Part shown: positions 45,201 through 56,081 of the stretch, piece by piece
Numbering within the stretch: the first letter of the stretch is position 1
Layout: each line of letters starts with the position of its first letter
NCBI RefSeq assembly: GCF_029852145.1
Contig: NC_079975.1
Span: 26,355,364-26,419,363 of the forward strand
Origin: Microplitis mediator
Taxonomy: Eukaryota; Arthropoda; Insecta; Hymenoptera; Braconidae
DNA length: 64,000 bases
Direction: 5' to 3'
Position numbers and translations under genes: made by a program
The notes under the pieces: generated by a model
Databases searched by the model: none
Seen by the model: the letters and a program-made list of their open reading frames with translations, nothing else
What the model was told of the DNA's origin: nothing

Positions 45201-47875
45201 ACTCTCTAAATTTTCTCTGACTATTTCTTCACTCTGGACTATTCGTTCATGACTATTTACTATTTCTTCACTAGCTGATTCATCATATGTGTCATGTTCA
45301 TCTAAAATTTATTTATTTATTAATTAAATAAATTAAATAACTAATCGATTTTTTTTTAGTAATAATTTGTATTGATGTCACGGATATTGCCAAGGCTCAA
45401 AATAAACGGCAATTAATATATTAAATATATATATATGTGAGTACGGCTGATGACTTACTACCGGATACGCGCAATACAATAAAAAAAAAATATAAAGAAA
45501 AGTTTTATAAAAACAAAACCGTGGGAATTTACCTGCCGCTTGAGAATTTGTCGCATTATCATAATCATCGTAATATTCAGTTTCGTAGTCATCGGGAACT
45601 TCCTCCTTTGTTTCATAATCTATTGAACAAAAAAAATATGTAAGTATTTTTTTTTACAGATTCACGAAGGACAAAAAAATTTTGACTGTTAAATTCAAGG
45701 GGACAATTTGTGATCACTGACTATTAGGGTGGTCGTTAAAAACTAAATTTTCTTAGACGACCGATAAAAAGCTTTTTTTTTTTGTGAAAAAGTACCTGGG
45801 GAATTTTGTTTTTTCTTTTTGAGTAAAAAGAACACGTGCCGCAGGACGATCACAATTTTTCGATACAATCGCGGTTTTTTTTAAATATCTCATGAAATAT
45901 GCAGATTAAAGGAAAAAATTATAGGGACAATTTTGTAGGAAATTAAATTCTTGACAAAAAAGGTCATGTTCATTTTTTTTATAAAATGTGTATTTTCGAA
46001 GATATTTTAAAAAAACTTTTCAGATCTTATCAATTGAGCATTCTAAGGATTACAAATTTTGAAAATAACTTTTTTCTAAATATAGAGACAACTTCGAAAC
46101 TCGTAACATATCAATCATTAATGCTTGTTATACTTTCTATATATTTAGAAAAAATTTATTTTCAAAATTTGTAATCCTTAGAATGCTCAATTCATCAGAT
46201 CTAAAAAAGTTTTTTTAAAATATCTTCGAAAATACACATTTTATAAAGAAAATAAACATGACCTTTTTTGTTAAGAATTTAATTTCCTACAGAATTGTTC
46301 CTATGATTTTTTCCTTTAATCTGCATATTTCATGAGATATTTAAAAAAAACCGCGATTGCATCGAAAAATGAACTCGTGTTCTTTTTACTCAAAAAAAAA
46401 ACCAAATTCCTCACGTATTTTTTCAGTAAAAAGAAGCTTTTTATGGGGAGCCTGAAAAAATTCAATTTAACGACCACCCTACTGACTAATTGTCAACTTG
46501 AATTTAACACAAAGTCGACAATTTTTATTTGTTCTTGGAAAATTTAAAAATGACGTACGAATCTCTCTAGTTTCGACTGAGTCCTTATTTGGAGCTTCTT
46601 CATAGTCTTGGTAGTCTTCGTTTACTTCAATTGCTGTACGCACATCATTACTTGTTTTATTATCATTACTATTATTATTATTATTATTGTAGTTGTCAGT
46701 TGGTGCTGAGACTAAAGCCGCTTGATTTTGTTGATAGACGGAATTCGTTGGGTACAAACGATTCCATGGTCTAATTTCTGAAAAATTATTTCATAAAAAA
46801 TTAATTTTTTTTCTCGTGAAAAATTCCAAATAAAGTAAGAACTGAATCCTGCAGCATTCGGGTTTTTTTTTTATTTTAATTTTATGAATATTTACATACT
46901 CAGACTTCAACATTTGATGAAAATTTAATTTTTACTCAGACGTAAATTTTCCTATTTTTTTAAATTTCAAATTTTTTCGCGGGAAAAAATGACTAGTTTA
47001 ATTTTTTTAAATTAAATACTGAGCCTCGGAAATAAATTTCAAAAATAATTTAAATTTTTACTCTATTTATTTATAATTTAAAAAAAAAAAAATTTCGTTT
47101 TACCGAATTTTAAAATTGGGCAGCCGCGAAAAGTTGAAATAAATTTTCAAAAAAACTAAAATAAATTACAAAACTGCCTTCAAGATTTTCTCCGAAATAA
47201 ATCACTCCAATTTATGATAATTAAAAAAAAACCAACATTCCATTGAAAAAAAAATCCGTCCCGCGGCACATAATTACCAAAAAAAAAAGTTATTACCCAA
47301 ACTAAATATACCGTATAAAATTATCATAAATATTGAGCAGGAAGTGCTTTCTAACTGTACACCATGTACTTATAAGCGTCACACTCTTATTTATAACTCC
47401 GTATGTCCATTCCAGTAGCAAACCTTTACTTCCAACTCAGTCCCCGACACAACGAACCCGATTTTTGACCACCGTAGCAAATAAGAAAAAAAATTCCCAA
47501 ATAAATAATAATAAATATAATAAATTTCTAACAATATTATTAAGAAACAAACTCGCAATCGGCCTACAGAAAATATAACGCGAGACCGTAGCCACTCTCT
47601 TTTCAGCTGGCCTTCGTTTTACCACGTAACCCAGTTCATACAATCCCGTCCAACGATATTATTCTCTTTGTCAAAAATAAATCCACATATTTATCAATTT
47701 TCCCCCCATAAAAACCAAACCCTTTTCTTCACCACCGACTTATCGCGCCCAGCAAACTGACTATCAGAAGTAAATAAATGAATAAATTACCTTGCTGTCT
47801 ACTGCTGACAACAAACACCAGCAACACCAGAGCTAAATTTCGCAATATGACATCTCCATGCATTACCAGCTTCAT
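42291..47875 (-). CDS. Mucin-like single-pass membrane protein with SEA domain and LPPGFKP repeats
   Basis: Seven minus-strand exons join in phase: 47791-47875, 46559-46777, 45533-45619, 43494-45301, 43028-43423, 42603-42806 and 42291-42464, giving 990 residues. Residues 1-29 contain a signal peptide. Exons 2-3 are Asn-, Asp- and Tyr-rich (QDYEEAP, DDYETEYYDDYD). The large exon is Ser/Thr-rich and holds four spaced copies of a (F/L)LPPGFKP-like motif (FLPPGYKL, LLPKDFKV, FLPPNFKP, LLPPGFKP), then a Thr-rich stalk. A SEA domain follows at about residues 696-830, with GSILV at about 759-763 matching the GS(V/I)VV-type self-cleavage site. One membrane segment (about 842-865, AIAVIVIGVGGLLFIIIFGV) precedes a cytosolic tail of about 125 residues rich in Ser and Tyr. 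I do not know a gene name. The family looks like apical or cuticle-facing insect SEA proteins. The donor after 43494 (GTTCGT) is weak but the phase and SEA continuity support it. Confidence 0.82.
42835..42965. repeat. ~195-bp hairpin repeat, single unit
   Basis: TTTTTTGTAGAGCTTTAAATTCTCTACAAAAAAGTACT reads as a near-perfect hairpin (TTTTTGTAGAG / CTCTACAAAAA). It lies about 60-80 bp upstream, on the minus strand, of the acceptor for the exon 42603-42806. Confidence 0.6.
45724..46480. mobile_element. Fold-back transposon with AGGGTGG termini and 8-bp TSD, copy 1
   Basis: The whole 757-bp element is one long inverted repeat, with arms of about 300 bp meeting near 46100. Examples are TGAGCATTCTAAGGATTACA in one arm and TGTAATCCTTAGAATGCTCA in the other. 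The ends read TTAGGGTGGTCG and CGACCACCCT. ACTGACTA flanks both sides (45716-45723 and 46481-46488). Each arm contains a core of the ~195-bp repeat (GTAGGAAATTAAATTC..GACAAAAAAGGTC). It sits in the second intron of the SEA-domain gene. It has no coding capacity, so it is a non-autonomous DNA transposon. Confidence 0.88.
46778..47790 (-). other. First intron of the SEA-domain gene
   Basis: A 1-kb intron runs from GTAATT (minus strand, at 47790) to TTTTTCAG (at 46778). It is AT-rich, with no repeat of note and no coding signal. Confidence 0.6.
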
Positions 47876-49287
47876 AATTTCCCTTATTGGAAATTATTCA
47901 AAAAAAACAAACACCCGGGCTTTATTTTAAAAATTTGTCACCGCCCAACTTGACACTTGATAGACCAACTTTACTCGCGCATTTTACTCGCGTCCGACTT
48001 TTTTACACTCAGGCACTCGGAGTCCAATGGGGTGAATTTTTAAAAGTTTTGGCGGGTAGTCGGGCTGTCAAATTTTTCGGTAAACTATAAAAATGTATGA
48101 GCGCGATGGCATTTTTTAGTGTAGAGCAACATATTTGTCGCTGGTATATAACAAACTGATAGGTAGAAAGCAAAATCCTACTTTCACTCGTGGATACCAG
48201 CGAGTATCGAAGCTATGCAGGCACGTTGTTGCGAGAGGTATTCCGAGGCCACCAGCAGGACCAGAATTGTTGGTGCATTAGTGTGGGTATAAGCCACTGT
48301 AACTTGTGTAGGATAAGAACAAGTAGAAAAAGTAGAAGGGGCTCCAGTCCAGCTTCTGGCTCTTTTTACTGGTCGGCATCCTCGCGAGTGGGAGATCGCT
48401 GGGTTTACATTCAACTAAAAAATAACTAAACACATTGTCGCGTGTCCGCATGCTGTGGATTTAATCCACGGACTTTTCCTCGCTGGTTATCTGTTAAGGA
48501 CAGCCTGGACTGACCTGGAGCAAGACCGCATCGCACGGAAGTTCGTTCACCCACGCGACCACCCTTTCCAGTATTGGGTTTTTTATTTTTTTTTTGGTGA
48601 TAAAAATCCTTTTCGACGGCCTCCTCGAGGACATCCACTCCCGCGGGCATCGCGGTTTTTTTATCTAACTGGAATTTTTATATAAAATATTTTTACTTTC
48701 GATTCCTAGTGGAAAATTCCATGGGCGTGAGAATTAAAAGTGAAAACGGTCTTTGTTGATCTGGTTACTGCTAATGGTTACGTTTAGATTTTTTTTTATT
48801 TCTAAGGATAATTGTCGTTGAAATTTACCCATGTTATAAAAATTTATACTTTGAGAATTTAAAAAATAATAAATAATTAAAATTTTTATAAATTTATCGA
48901 AAATAAAAAAAAAAATCGGGTAAAATAAAATGTCGATGACAATAAAAATTTCCAAAGTCGCTTTGGTATAAAAGTAACGGAATGCATTTTATTTTTTTTA
49001 CTTTGATGTCCTCCCGGATCCTGTTTGTCGCGACAGTTCGCGGAACTCGAAGGGAATGGGCGCTCAAGGTTTTAAAAATTAGAGTCTTATCGTTGATACA
49101 AAGCACAATAAATTAAATCAATGATATAAATTTAATAGATATATAAATTTAAAGGCATTATTATTGAACCTAAAATTACATGACAATGGTGGGGGTTTTA
49201 CTTAATAAATGTATTTATTTTTTAAATCTTTTAATTTTTGTCTATATATAAACTTGATGATTTGGTGTCGGAAGTTGGACAGGTAGA
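47876..49287. other. Spacer between the SEA-domain gene and TCERG1, with an unassigned GC-rich block
   Basis: 48180-48660 is clearly GC-richer than its surroundings, yet open frames on both strands (longest under 80 codons) have no recognisable protein. TATA-like words occur at 48084 (CTATAAAAA) and 48141 (TATATAAC), upstream of the block on the plus strand. A non-coding RNA gene, an untranslated exon or a CpG-type promoter are all possible. A second small GC-rich patch is at 49005-49065. The TCERG1 3' end probably reaches AATAAA at 49214-49219 (minus strand). Confidence 0.4.
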
Positions 49288-49368
49288 TCAGCTGGAAAAT
49301 AACAATTTATTTATTTACTAGCAAGTAATTTATATAAATTTCACGTTGAGGAAAATGTTGATGGACAC

Positions 49369-52300
49369 TCACTTGGTCGTGGGTCTACGAGAAGGCTCTG
49401 AGGCAGTAGGAGGCGGAGGTGGGCCTCTGCGTGCCAGTTCTTCAAGGTAACCCATAAGTAATCTCGTGCGCTCGGCGGCCGCGGCGTCTAACACTAAAAA
49501 TCTCCTGTCTTTCTTCAAAATGTCTTCTATTTCCGTCAAGCATGCGCTGTTCTCCTGCACCTTTTTGTACGTTTTGTCGGTTATCAATTTAGTCTCCTGC
49601 AGCAGCTCGCGGAAGTCCGCTTTCGCGGCTACCAGTTTGTCTTTGATATATTCCTTGAACTCCTTCTCGCATTTCTGAAGCAAAATGTTTAGATTATAAA
49701 AAAAAATCTAGACGAAATATCAAAGAACACTCACCCGATCGCTGGAAGAGAACTTGGTGTATCTGGGATCATCTTTCAGCAATTTCTTGATGTCTTTCCA
49801 CGAGGCCGTGAGCTCGGTGGAGGCTCCGACTTCGTCAAGCAGCTCCCGGAACTTGTCCCGCTTTTTGCGACCCAGCTGCTCAATGTGTTCGTTAAATAAT
49901 CGCTCCTTCTCCTCCCGGTCTAAGCTGTCGGCGAGTTCCCATCTGTGGTCTTTTCTTAGCTGACGTTTAGCTTCTCGCCATGCCAAGTCTCCATTTCGCA
50001 CCTGGTTTTTAAACATTTAATCGACAATCAATAAAAGTCTAAAAATTCTCCCAATTATTTTTAAAAAATTTAAATTACCAAATCAGCGAGTAGTGCACTG
50101 AAATGTTGGACAGCTTCCGTGTGTCTATGGTGCTGTCTCTCCTTATCACGATCTCTTAAATGTGTAGCCAAAGTTCTCTGAACTTCGCGTTCTCTTTCAC
50201 GTAAACTCGCCTCGGCTCTCCGTTCCCGTTCGCGTTTTTGTTTCTCGCGATCTTCCTCTGAGTCCGAGTGTTCATTATTTTCATACTTCTATAAAAAAAA
50301 AAAGTCAATAAAAAAACCCTATAAAAAAAAAAAAAATACGTACATTATCTTTTTTCTTATCGTCGTGATCTTCGATCTCTCCAATCTCTTTATCATCCCT
50401 CTTATCTTTTCCATTTTCCTCGGCAGTATCGCTGCGCCTTTTTTTGTCCTTATCTCTGTCTTTATCTTTGTCCTTATCTTTGTCCTTGTCCTTATCCTTG
50501 GAAGATTTTTCTTTGTGTTTATCCTCCTTGCGGTCCTTGTCCTTCTTGTCGGACTTGTGATGATCCTTGTCCCGGTGTCGATGCTCCTTGTCCTTATCCC
50601 GGTCGCGCTCCTTCTCGCGCTTCCGTTCGTCCTTCAGTATTCTTATGTAATCGCGAAACCAATCCTCGCGCATACTCGCGGAATCGACGGCGCGATACCG
50701 CCAATCAGCCTCCAGGATTTTTTTACAATCGCCCCAGTGCGAGTGCCTGTCGATGTCTTTGTGCTCCCGTAGCATTGTCGTGAAATCCTTTTTCACCTGA
50801 AACGGTTGTTTATTTATAATACATTAATTTTTTTTTCTACAAATATTTTATTTTATTTTACAATTAACGCTAATTCTTAATTTTAATTTTTTTCCAATAA
50901 ATTTATTTCTATTTTTAAATTTAGTTTTTTATAAAAAATATATTCATTGGAAATTATTTTATTTATTTTCTGAAATAAAATCATTAATTATTAGGCTGTA
51001 AAAAAAAAATTATTATTTTATTTATTTTTCGTACCTCCGCTAATTTCTAAAAAAAAATTTATCTCATTTTTTTAAAAATTTATTTCAGAAAAAAAAAATT
51101 AAATTCGATTCATTAGCGGAGATTCGATTATTTATCTGAAATAATTAATTAACTGGCTGGCCTCGCTGTAAAATTAAAAAAATATTAATTACATTAATTG
51201 GTAATTCGGTGAACGATGACGCGATTTAGATACAAATCGACCATTTAAATTTTAAAAAATAAGTAAATAAAAAAAAGTTTTTTAAAAAATGACTAAATTA
51301 AAATAAAATAATTTACCCATTTTTTTTTTTCTAAATGAAATAATTAAAAATAATAACAGACAAAATAAAAAAAAAATAAACGACCGTGAATCCGTAGACT
51401 CGCTACCTCATCGTCTACATCCCCAAGTTAAGTCTCAAGTTGTACATTTAATTGTTTAGTAACCAAATATATATAAATTCATACAAGTATATATATATAT
51501 ATATTTATATATGTAATCAAAAGCTTAACGGCGGGAATTAAGTATTTAATTTATTTGTGTTGCTTTGAAGTAACGAGGAGTACGAGTAATATACAAATAC
51601 CGAGTTGGTTTTTTCATTCTCATGACTCTGCTTTGGAGTTAAGAATGCGGCGCGCGAGGGTGTGTGCCAACGGTGCCACGCAGTGTGTAGTTGGGGATGG
51701 AGATCAGACATCATCCCATGCCACCAACCAGCTTCGGTAACACCAAGCCAACCATCCACATAATGTCCTGTCTGCCTCCTGACTGAAGTGGAGAGTTCAG
51801 AATACATAAGTCAGTAACTAACAATTCATTCAATTTTTTTTTCTCATTCTCTTTAATTAATTTTATTAAATTATTCTCTTATTTCAATTAATCATAATCA
51901 TTATTATTTTTTAAAATTACAACAAACGTCTCCCGGTCGTTAGATTTTATCTCTATCATTTAATTTAATTTAATTTAATTAAATTCAATTTTTTTTTTTT
52001 TTTAAAAGCTTACAAGTTGAACAAAATAATAACATACCTAGTATATCTGAAATAAATAATAATTATTGCTGAAAACAAAATAATTAATCAAGTAATTGCA
52101 TATTTTATTTTATTTGTAAGTAAAAAATATTTATATGCAATTACTTTACCTAGAATAATAAAAATTAGTCTTAATTGTTAACGATTTATAATTTTTGTTG
52201 CTAAAATTAAAAAAAAAACAAGTGTTATTAATGTTGATGGTGATAAATTTAATTGATACCTGTTCTCGTTTGGCGTTTTTTTCTTCTTTTTCCCGTTTTC

Positions 52301-55300
52301 TCACTTCCAGTATCCACTCGTTGAAAAGACTTTCTCGCTCGCGCATTTTTTCGACGTTTTTAAAACGCTCGTCGCGCCCGTGCTTTTGCGCAAAATCGCT
52401 GAAAGACGATCTGCGAATATAAAAAAACAAAATAAATATTTCAAGTTGTTTATTTGATTTAAATTTAAAAATTTAAAAAAACCGCCACGTACTTTCCATG
52501 TAAATTTGCCTCTTCGAGTAATTTTTGAAACTGATCCTTACGCTCCTTCATTTTATTTCTTTTTTCCCTTCGCTCTTCTTCCGCGCGTTCCTTCACGTAC
52601 TTTTCAAAGACTTGCTTGCGTTCCTTGGAGGTCAGCAGCAGATACCGGGGGTCGAATACTATTTTGTGGAGTTCCTTCTCCCAAGTACTGAATGCCGATA
52701 CCTGGAGATTTAATTAAATCAGTTGACTTATGACTCATTTATTTATCGATCTACCAAAATAATAAATTAATAAAATAAAAAAAAAATTTACGTCTTTCTC
52801 AGCGAGCATTTCTTTGAATGACTTGATCCTGGTGTCAAGTGGGACAATCGCTCGTTCTCTGGCGGCGCGAACCTCGGCTTCGATGGCAGCTTCCTTGCCG
52901 ATGTCTATCGTTTTCTTACCTTCTTTCTCTTCCTCTTCTTTGACAACCGCGGCAGCTGGTTCTGAGTGAAAGAAGGAAATTTGTAAAATAACTTGACCAG
53001 GTTCAGTGAAACGGAAGCATAAAATAAAACAAAATAATAATTTTACCTTCAGGCTCTTCTTGCTTGGGTTTCTTAGCAGGACCAGGCTGGTCATCGTCAC
53101 TACTGTCACTGGAGTCATCTGGCCTCGGGTTTTTCTGACTAGCTGCAGCCTCGGGCATGTTGGCCATCATCTTTTCAACGTCCTGTCGCCCAAGAAGATC
53201 ATCAGGTCTTTCCCAAACGGAAATTCTCGACGAAGGATTGTAAAAGAAGACCCTACCGTCACCAGTCCATACGACGCACCAGGGAGTACCAGGCACTGGA
53301 GTGCTAGAAATCGGACGCGACTTGTCTTGGGGCTTGGCCGGCTCTTTCGGAGCCTCTTCTTTCTTCTTACCACCGGCCTCCGGTTCTTTAAAACTGTCTT
53401 TGGTATCGTTAGCAGCCTCAGGCTGTCCTGCTTTGTCCTGCTTCACAGCATCAGGCACAGCATTGGTTATATCCGGGGCCGCCATCTCCTCGGCCTTTTG
53501 CCTGACCGCTATTTTAGCAGCCTCAAAATCTTTAAGAGCTTGGGGTTTTTCCCACACAGACTCACCGGCTTTGCTGTTGTAGTAATAGAGACGACCGTCT
53601 GGAGAGCGATGCTCGCTCCAGAGCATCGCTGCCGCCACTAGCTCCGAGTCCAACTGAGAGATAATTGCTGGGTCTTCGGCTGGTGTTTGGGGAGCCATCA
53701 CGCCGTGCATCTGCGGCATTCCCCATCCAGTTTGCGGCGGGCCATACCCACCAAACGGTTGGAAACCTGGCGGTGGCATTCCAAAAGGTGCCGCACCAAA
53801 TGGAGTTGCCATGGGAGCGCCATATTGATTTGGCATTCGGTGCTGCATTGGTACCATGTTCGGTGGCGGTTGCAACATATTTGTAGCTACTGGTTGAGTT
53901 GCTGCTGCTGTTGTATTTACATTTGTCACTGTACCTGATCATCAATAATCAATCATCAGTAAATAATTAATATTAATTAAACAAATAAAATAAAAAAATT
54001 ACCATTAGGCTGAGCAACTTCAACGACCGATTGCTGCTGCTGTTGTTGGTTGACGACTTCCTGAGCTTCATTAAGCATTGGAGGTGGGCCAGTACCTGGT
54101 GGCGCTGTGTTTGCCTGATTCATTGTATCTGCATTAGGTGATTGATCATTACCTGGCGTTCTTGGCTCAGCAAGCGGCTGCTGTTGTTGCTGCTGCTGCT
54201 GTTGTTGCGGTTGCTGCTGTTGCGGTGGCTGCTGTTGCTGCTGAGGTTGTTGGTTTGCCGTTGACACTGGGGTTGATTCTCTGGCTGGCTGTTTAGCTGC
54301 ACCATGAACCAGTTGCTCCAACTATCATAATTTAAATAATTAATAAATAAATAATTAAATAAGTAAATGAAGTTTATGCTGATGTAATTTACCTGATCTT
54401 GACCCATAACCCGAACATTTGGGCCCTCGGGTTTGGTCCACGTAGTGTCTCTAGACCGAATATTGTAAAAGTAAGACTTGCCATCCGCTGTCTTTGTTTC
54501 GACCCATACCTCGCCATTAAGGTCCAATCCTGGAATGTTGTTTTGCTGCTGAGGTTGCTGTTGCGGTTGCTGCTGGCCTGGAATCTAAATAACAAAAAAA
54601 AATAAATAAAGAAAGAAAAAATTAATCAATCTACATAAATAAAATAAATATTTACGCTGTTCATGTTGGGCGGACCCATTCCAGGAGGTCCGTACGGATT
54701 TCCTGAAGCCATTGGTCCATTCATCATGTGCGGAGGTGGCTAGAAATCATCACGGTTACTGCAGTCCATCAGCAAACACAATAATAATAAAAAAAAACTT
54801 ACCATTCCTGGTGGGCCCATCAAATTAGGAGGTCCCATCATATTTGGTGGGCCCATAGGTCCCCAGCTCGGGTCAAACGGCGGAGGGCCTCTGTACCTGG
54901 GTCCCGTGGGTCCCGGTGGACAATTAGGTCGCGGTGGTCCTTCGTAAGGATACCCATTGTTAGTTCCTCGGTAAATCGGGCCTCTGGGTCCGAATCCTCT
55001 GCCCCGAAATCTCGGGCCTCCGCCTCCTCCTCCGCCTCCACGCATCCCGTACTCGAACCCGCGGTCGTGAGGGCTACAAAAAATTTAAATAAAACCACCC
55101 GCCACTTTTCCACATAAAAACGTAAAAAATAAATAATTTTACCTGAAACCACCACGACCTCGTGGCATATAATGCCGGTACTCGTCACCTTCGAATCCGT
55201 ACTCTTCACCTCCTTCTTCCATCGGTTCTTCGACATGCTCCTGCTGCTCAGTACTAACTGCCGGTACTTCCTGGGTAACAACACCAGGTTGTTCACTAGC

Positions 55301-55309
55301 AGTCTCCAT
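49369..55309 (-). CDS. TCERG1: Transcription elongation regulator 1 (TCERG1 / CA150)
   Basis: TCERG1 is a nuclear protein that couples the RNA polymerase II tail to splicing factors. Thirteen minus-strand exons join in phase: 55143-55309, 54803-55073, 54656-54739, 54393-54584, 54003-54321, 53047-53934, 52792-52961, 52493-52701, 52260-52410, 50344-50796, 50079-50288, 49735-50001 and 49369-49674, giving 1228 residues. The N-terminus is Gly/Arg/Pro-rich with glutamine runs. Three WW domains follow: one near VWVETKTADGKSYFYNIRSR (about 195-225), one near MLWSEHRSPDGRLYYYNSKA (about 446-478) and one near CVVWTGDGRVFFYNPSSR (about 560-592). Six FF domains then run to the end, for example FSTWEKELHKIVFDPRYLLL and ADFRELLQETKLIT. 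The C-terminus RRGPPPPPTASEP..RRPTTK matches vertebrate TCERG1. A Lys-Asp repeat expansion lies between FF3 and FF4. The stop overlaps a good donor; splicing to 49291 would only change the last Lys to Asn. Confidence 0.95.
50797..52259 (-). other. Largest TCERG1 intron
   Basis: A 1.46-kb intron separates the FF2 and FF3 exons. It is mostly AT-rich, but 51535-51810 is GC-richer with an open frame of under 90 codons on the minus strand that resembles nothing I know. A TATATATATATATAT run lies at about 51490-51505. The GC-rich patch may be a decayed repeat or an unrecognised exon. Confidence 0.5.
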
Positions 55310-56081
55310 TATTTATTTGTTTATTTATTATTTATTTACTTAAAATAAATAAACAAGTGAATCAATCAACTAGACTTTTGCCGAGCAAACTGACGCCCAT
55401 TTATATTTAAATTTATCTTAATTACAATTAGACCTCGCGAGCTAAAAAAAAATATAAAACTCTGTGACAATTAATTTCAAGTCCCGAAACTGTGAATTCG
55501 TAAACATGTCGGTGCTTGGCAATGAAAAAAAAAACACACACACAATAAACTATATATATATTATACAATGGATTAAATATTAAACTCTTGGTCACAAGTA
55601 GAAACTGAACCACAAACTATTTATACAAGACCCGAATTATAAATTAATTATGACACAAATTAATTACTGTAATTATTTTATAAATATATTTTTTATATAT
55701 TTTTCGGTGCTGGAGTACGATGAAGATTGATTCTTATCAATGTCAATTGTTTTTGACGCGACAAAATGCCGGATCTGGATGTGATGTCCAGAGGGTTATG
55801 TCCGTGTCTATGTCTGTGTCTGGGTGTTTTAAACTGTAATGGCTGCTCTCTGCACTCTGTTTTTATTTTACAAACTTTTTTTTCCTCTGCTTTATCAACT
55901 GACAGCTGATTTCAAGCGCTGCGCTCTGGTTCTAAAATGGCGCGCTTTTTGAATTCACTGAAATGCGCGCCGCGAACGGGTGGATAAAAATGTCCCGCGT
56001 AAAATTATAACCTCGTAAAAAAAAAGTTGTTGCAGCGTAGATCTGTAGATTGTGATAAATAATTAAATTTATAAATTTAAA
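55310..56081. promoter_or_regulatory. Bidirectional promoter region of TCERG1 and PolD2
   Basis: 772 bp separates the two divergent start codons. A GC-rich core at about 55900-55985 (AAATGGCGCGC, AATGCGCGCCGCGAACGGG) lies nearer PolD2, and a TGTCCGTGTCTATGTCTGTG run is at 55799-55825. No TATA box is placed convincingly. Shared control of a transcription-coupled factor and a replication factor is plausible but only positional. Confidence 0.5.

Noticed and set aside
51538..51807. An 89-codon minus-strand frame inside the large TCERG1 intron
   Set aside because: Would interrupt a well-supported FF2-FF3 junction, and no similarity or matching splice sites were seen.
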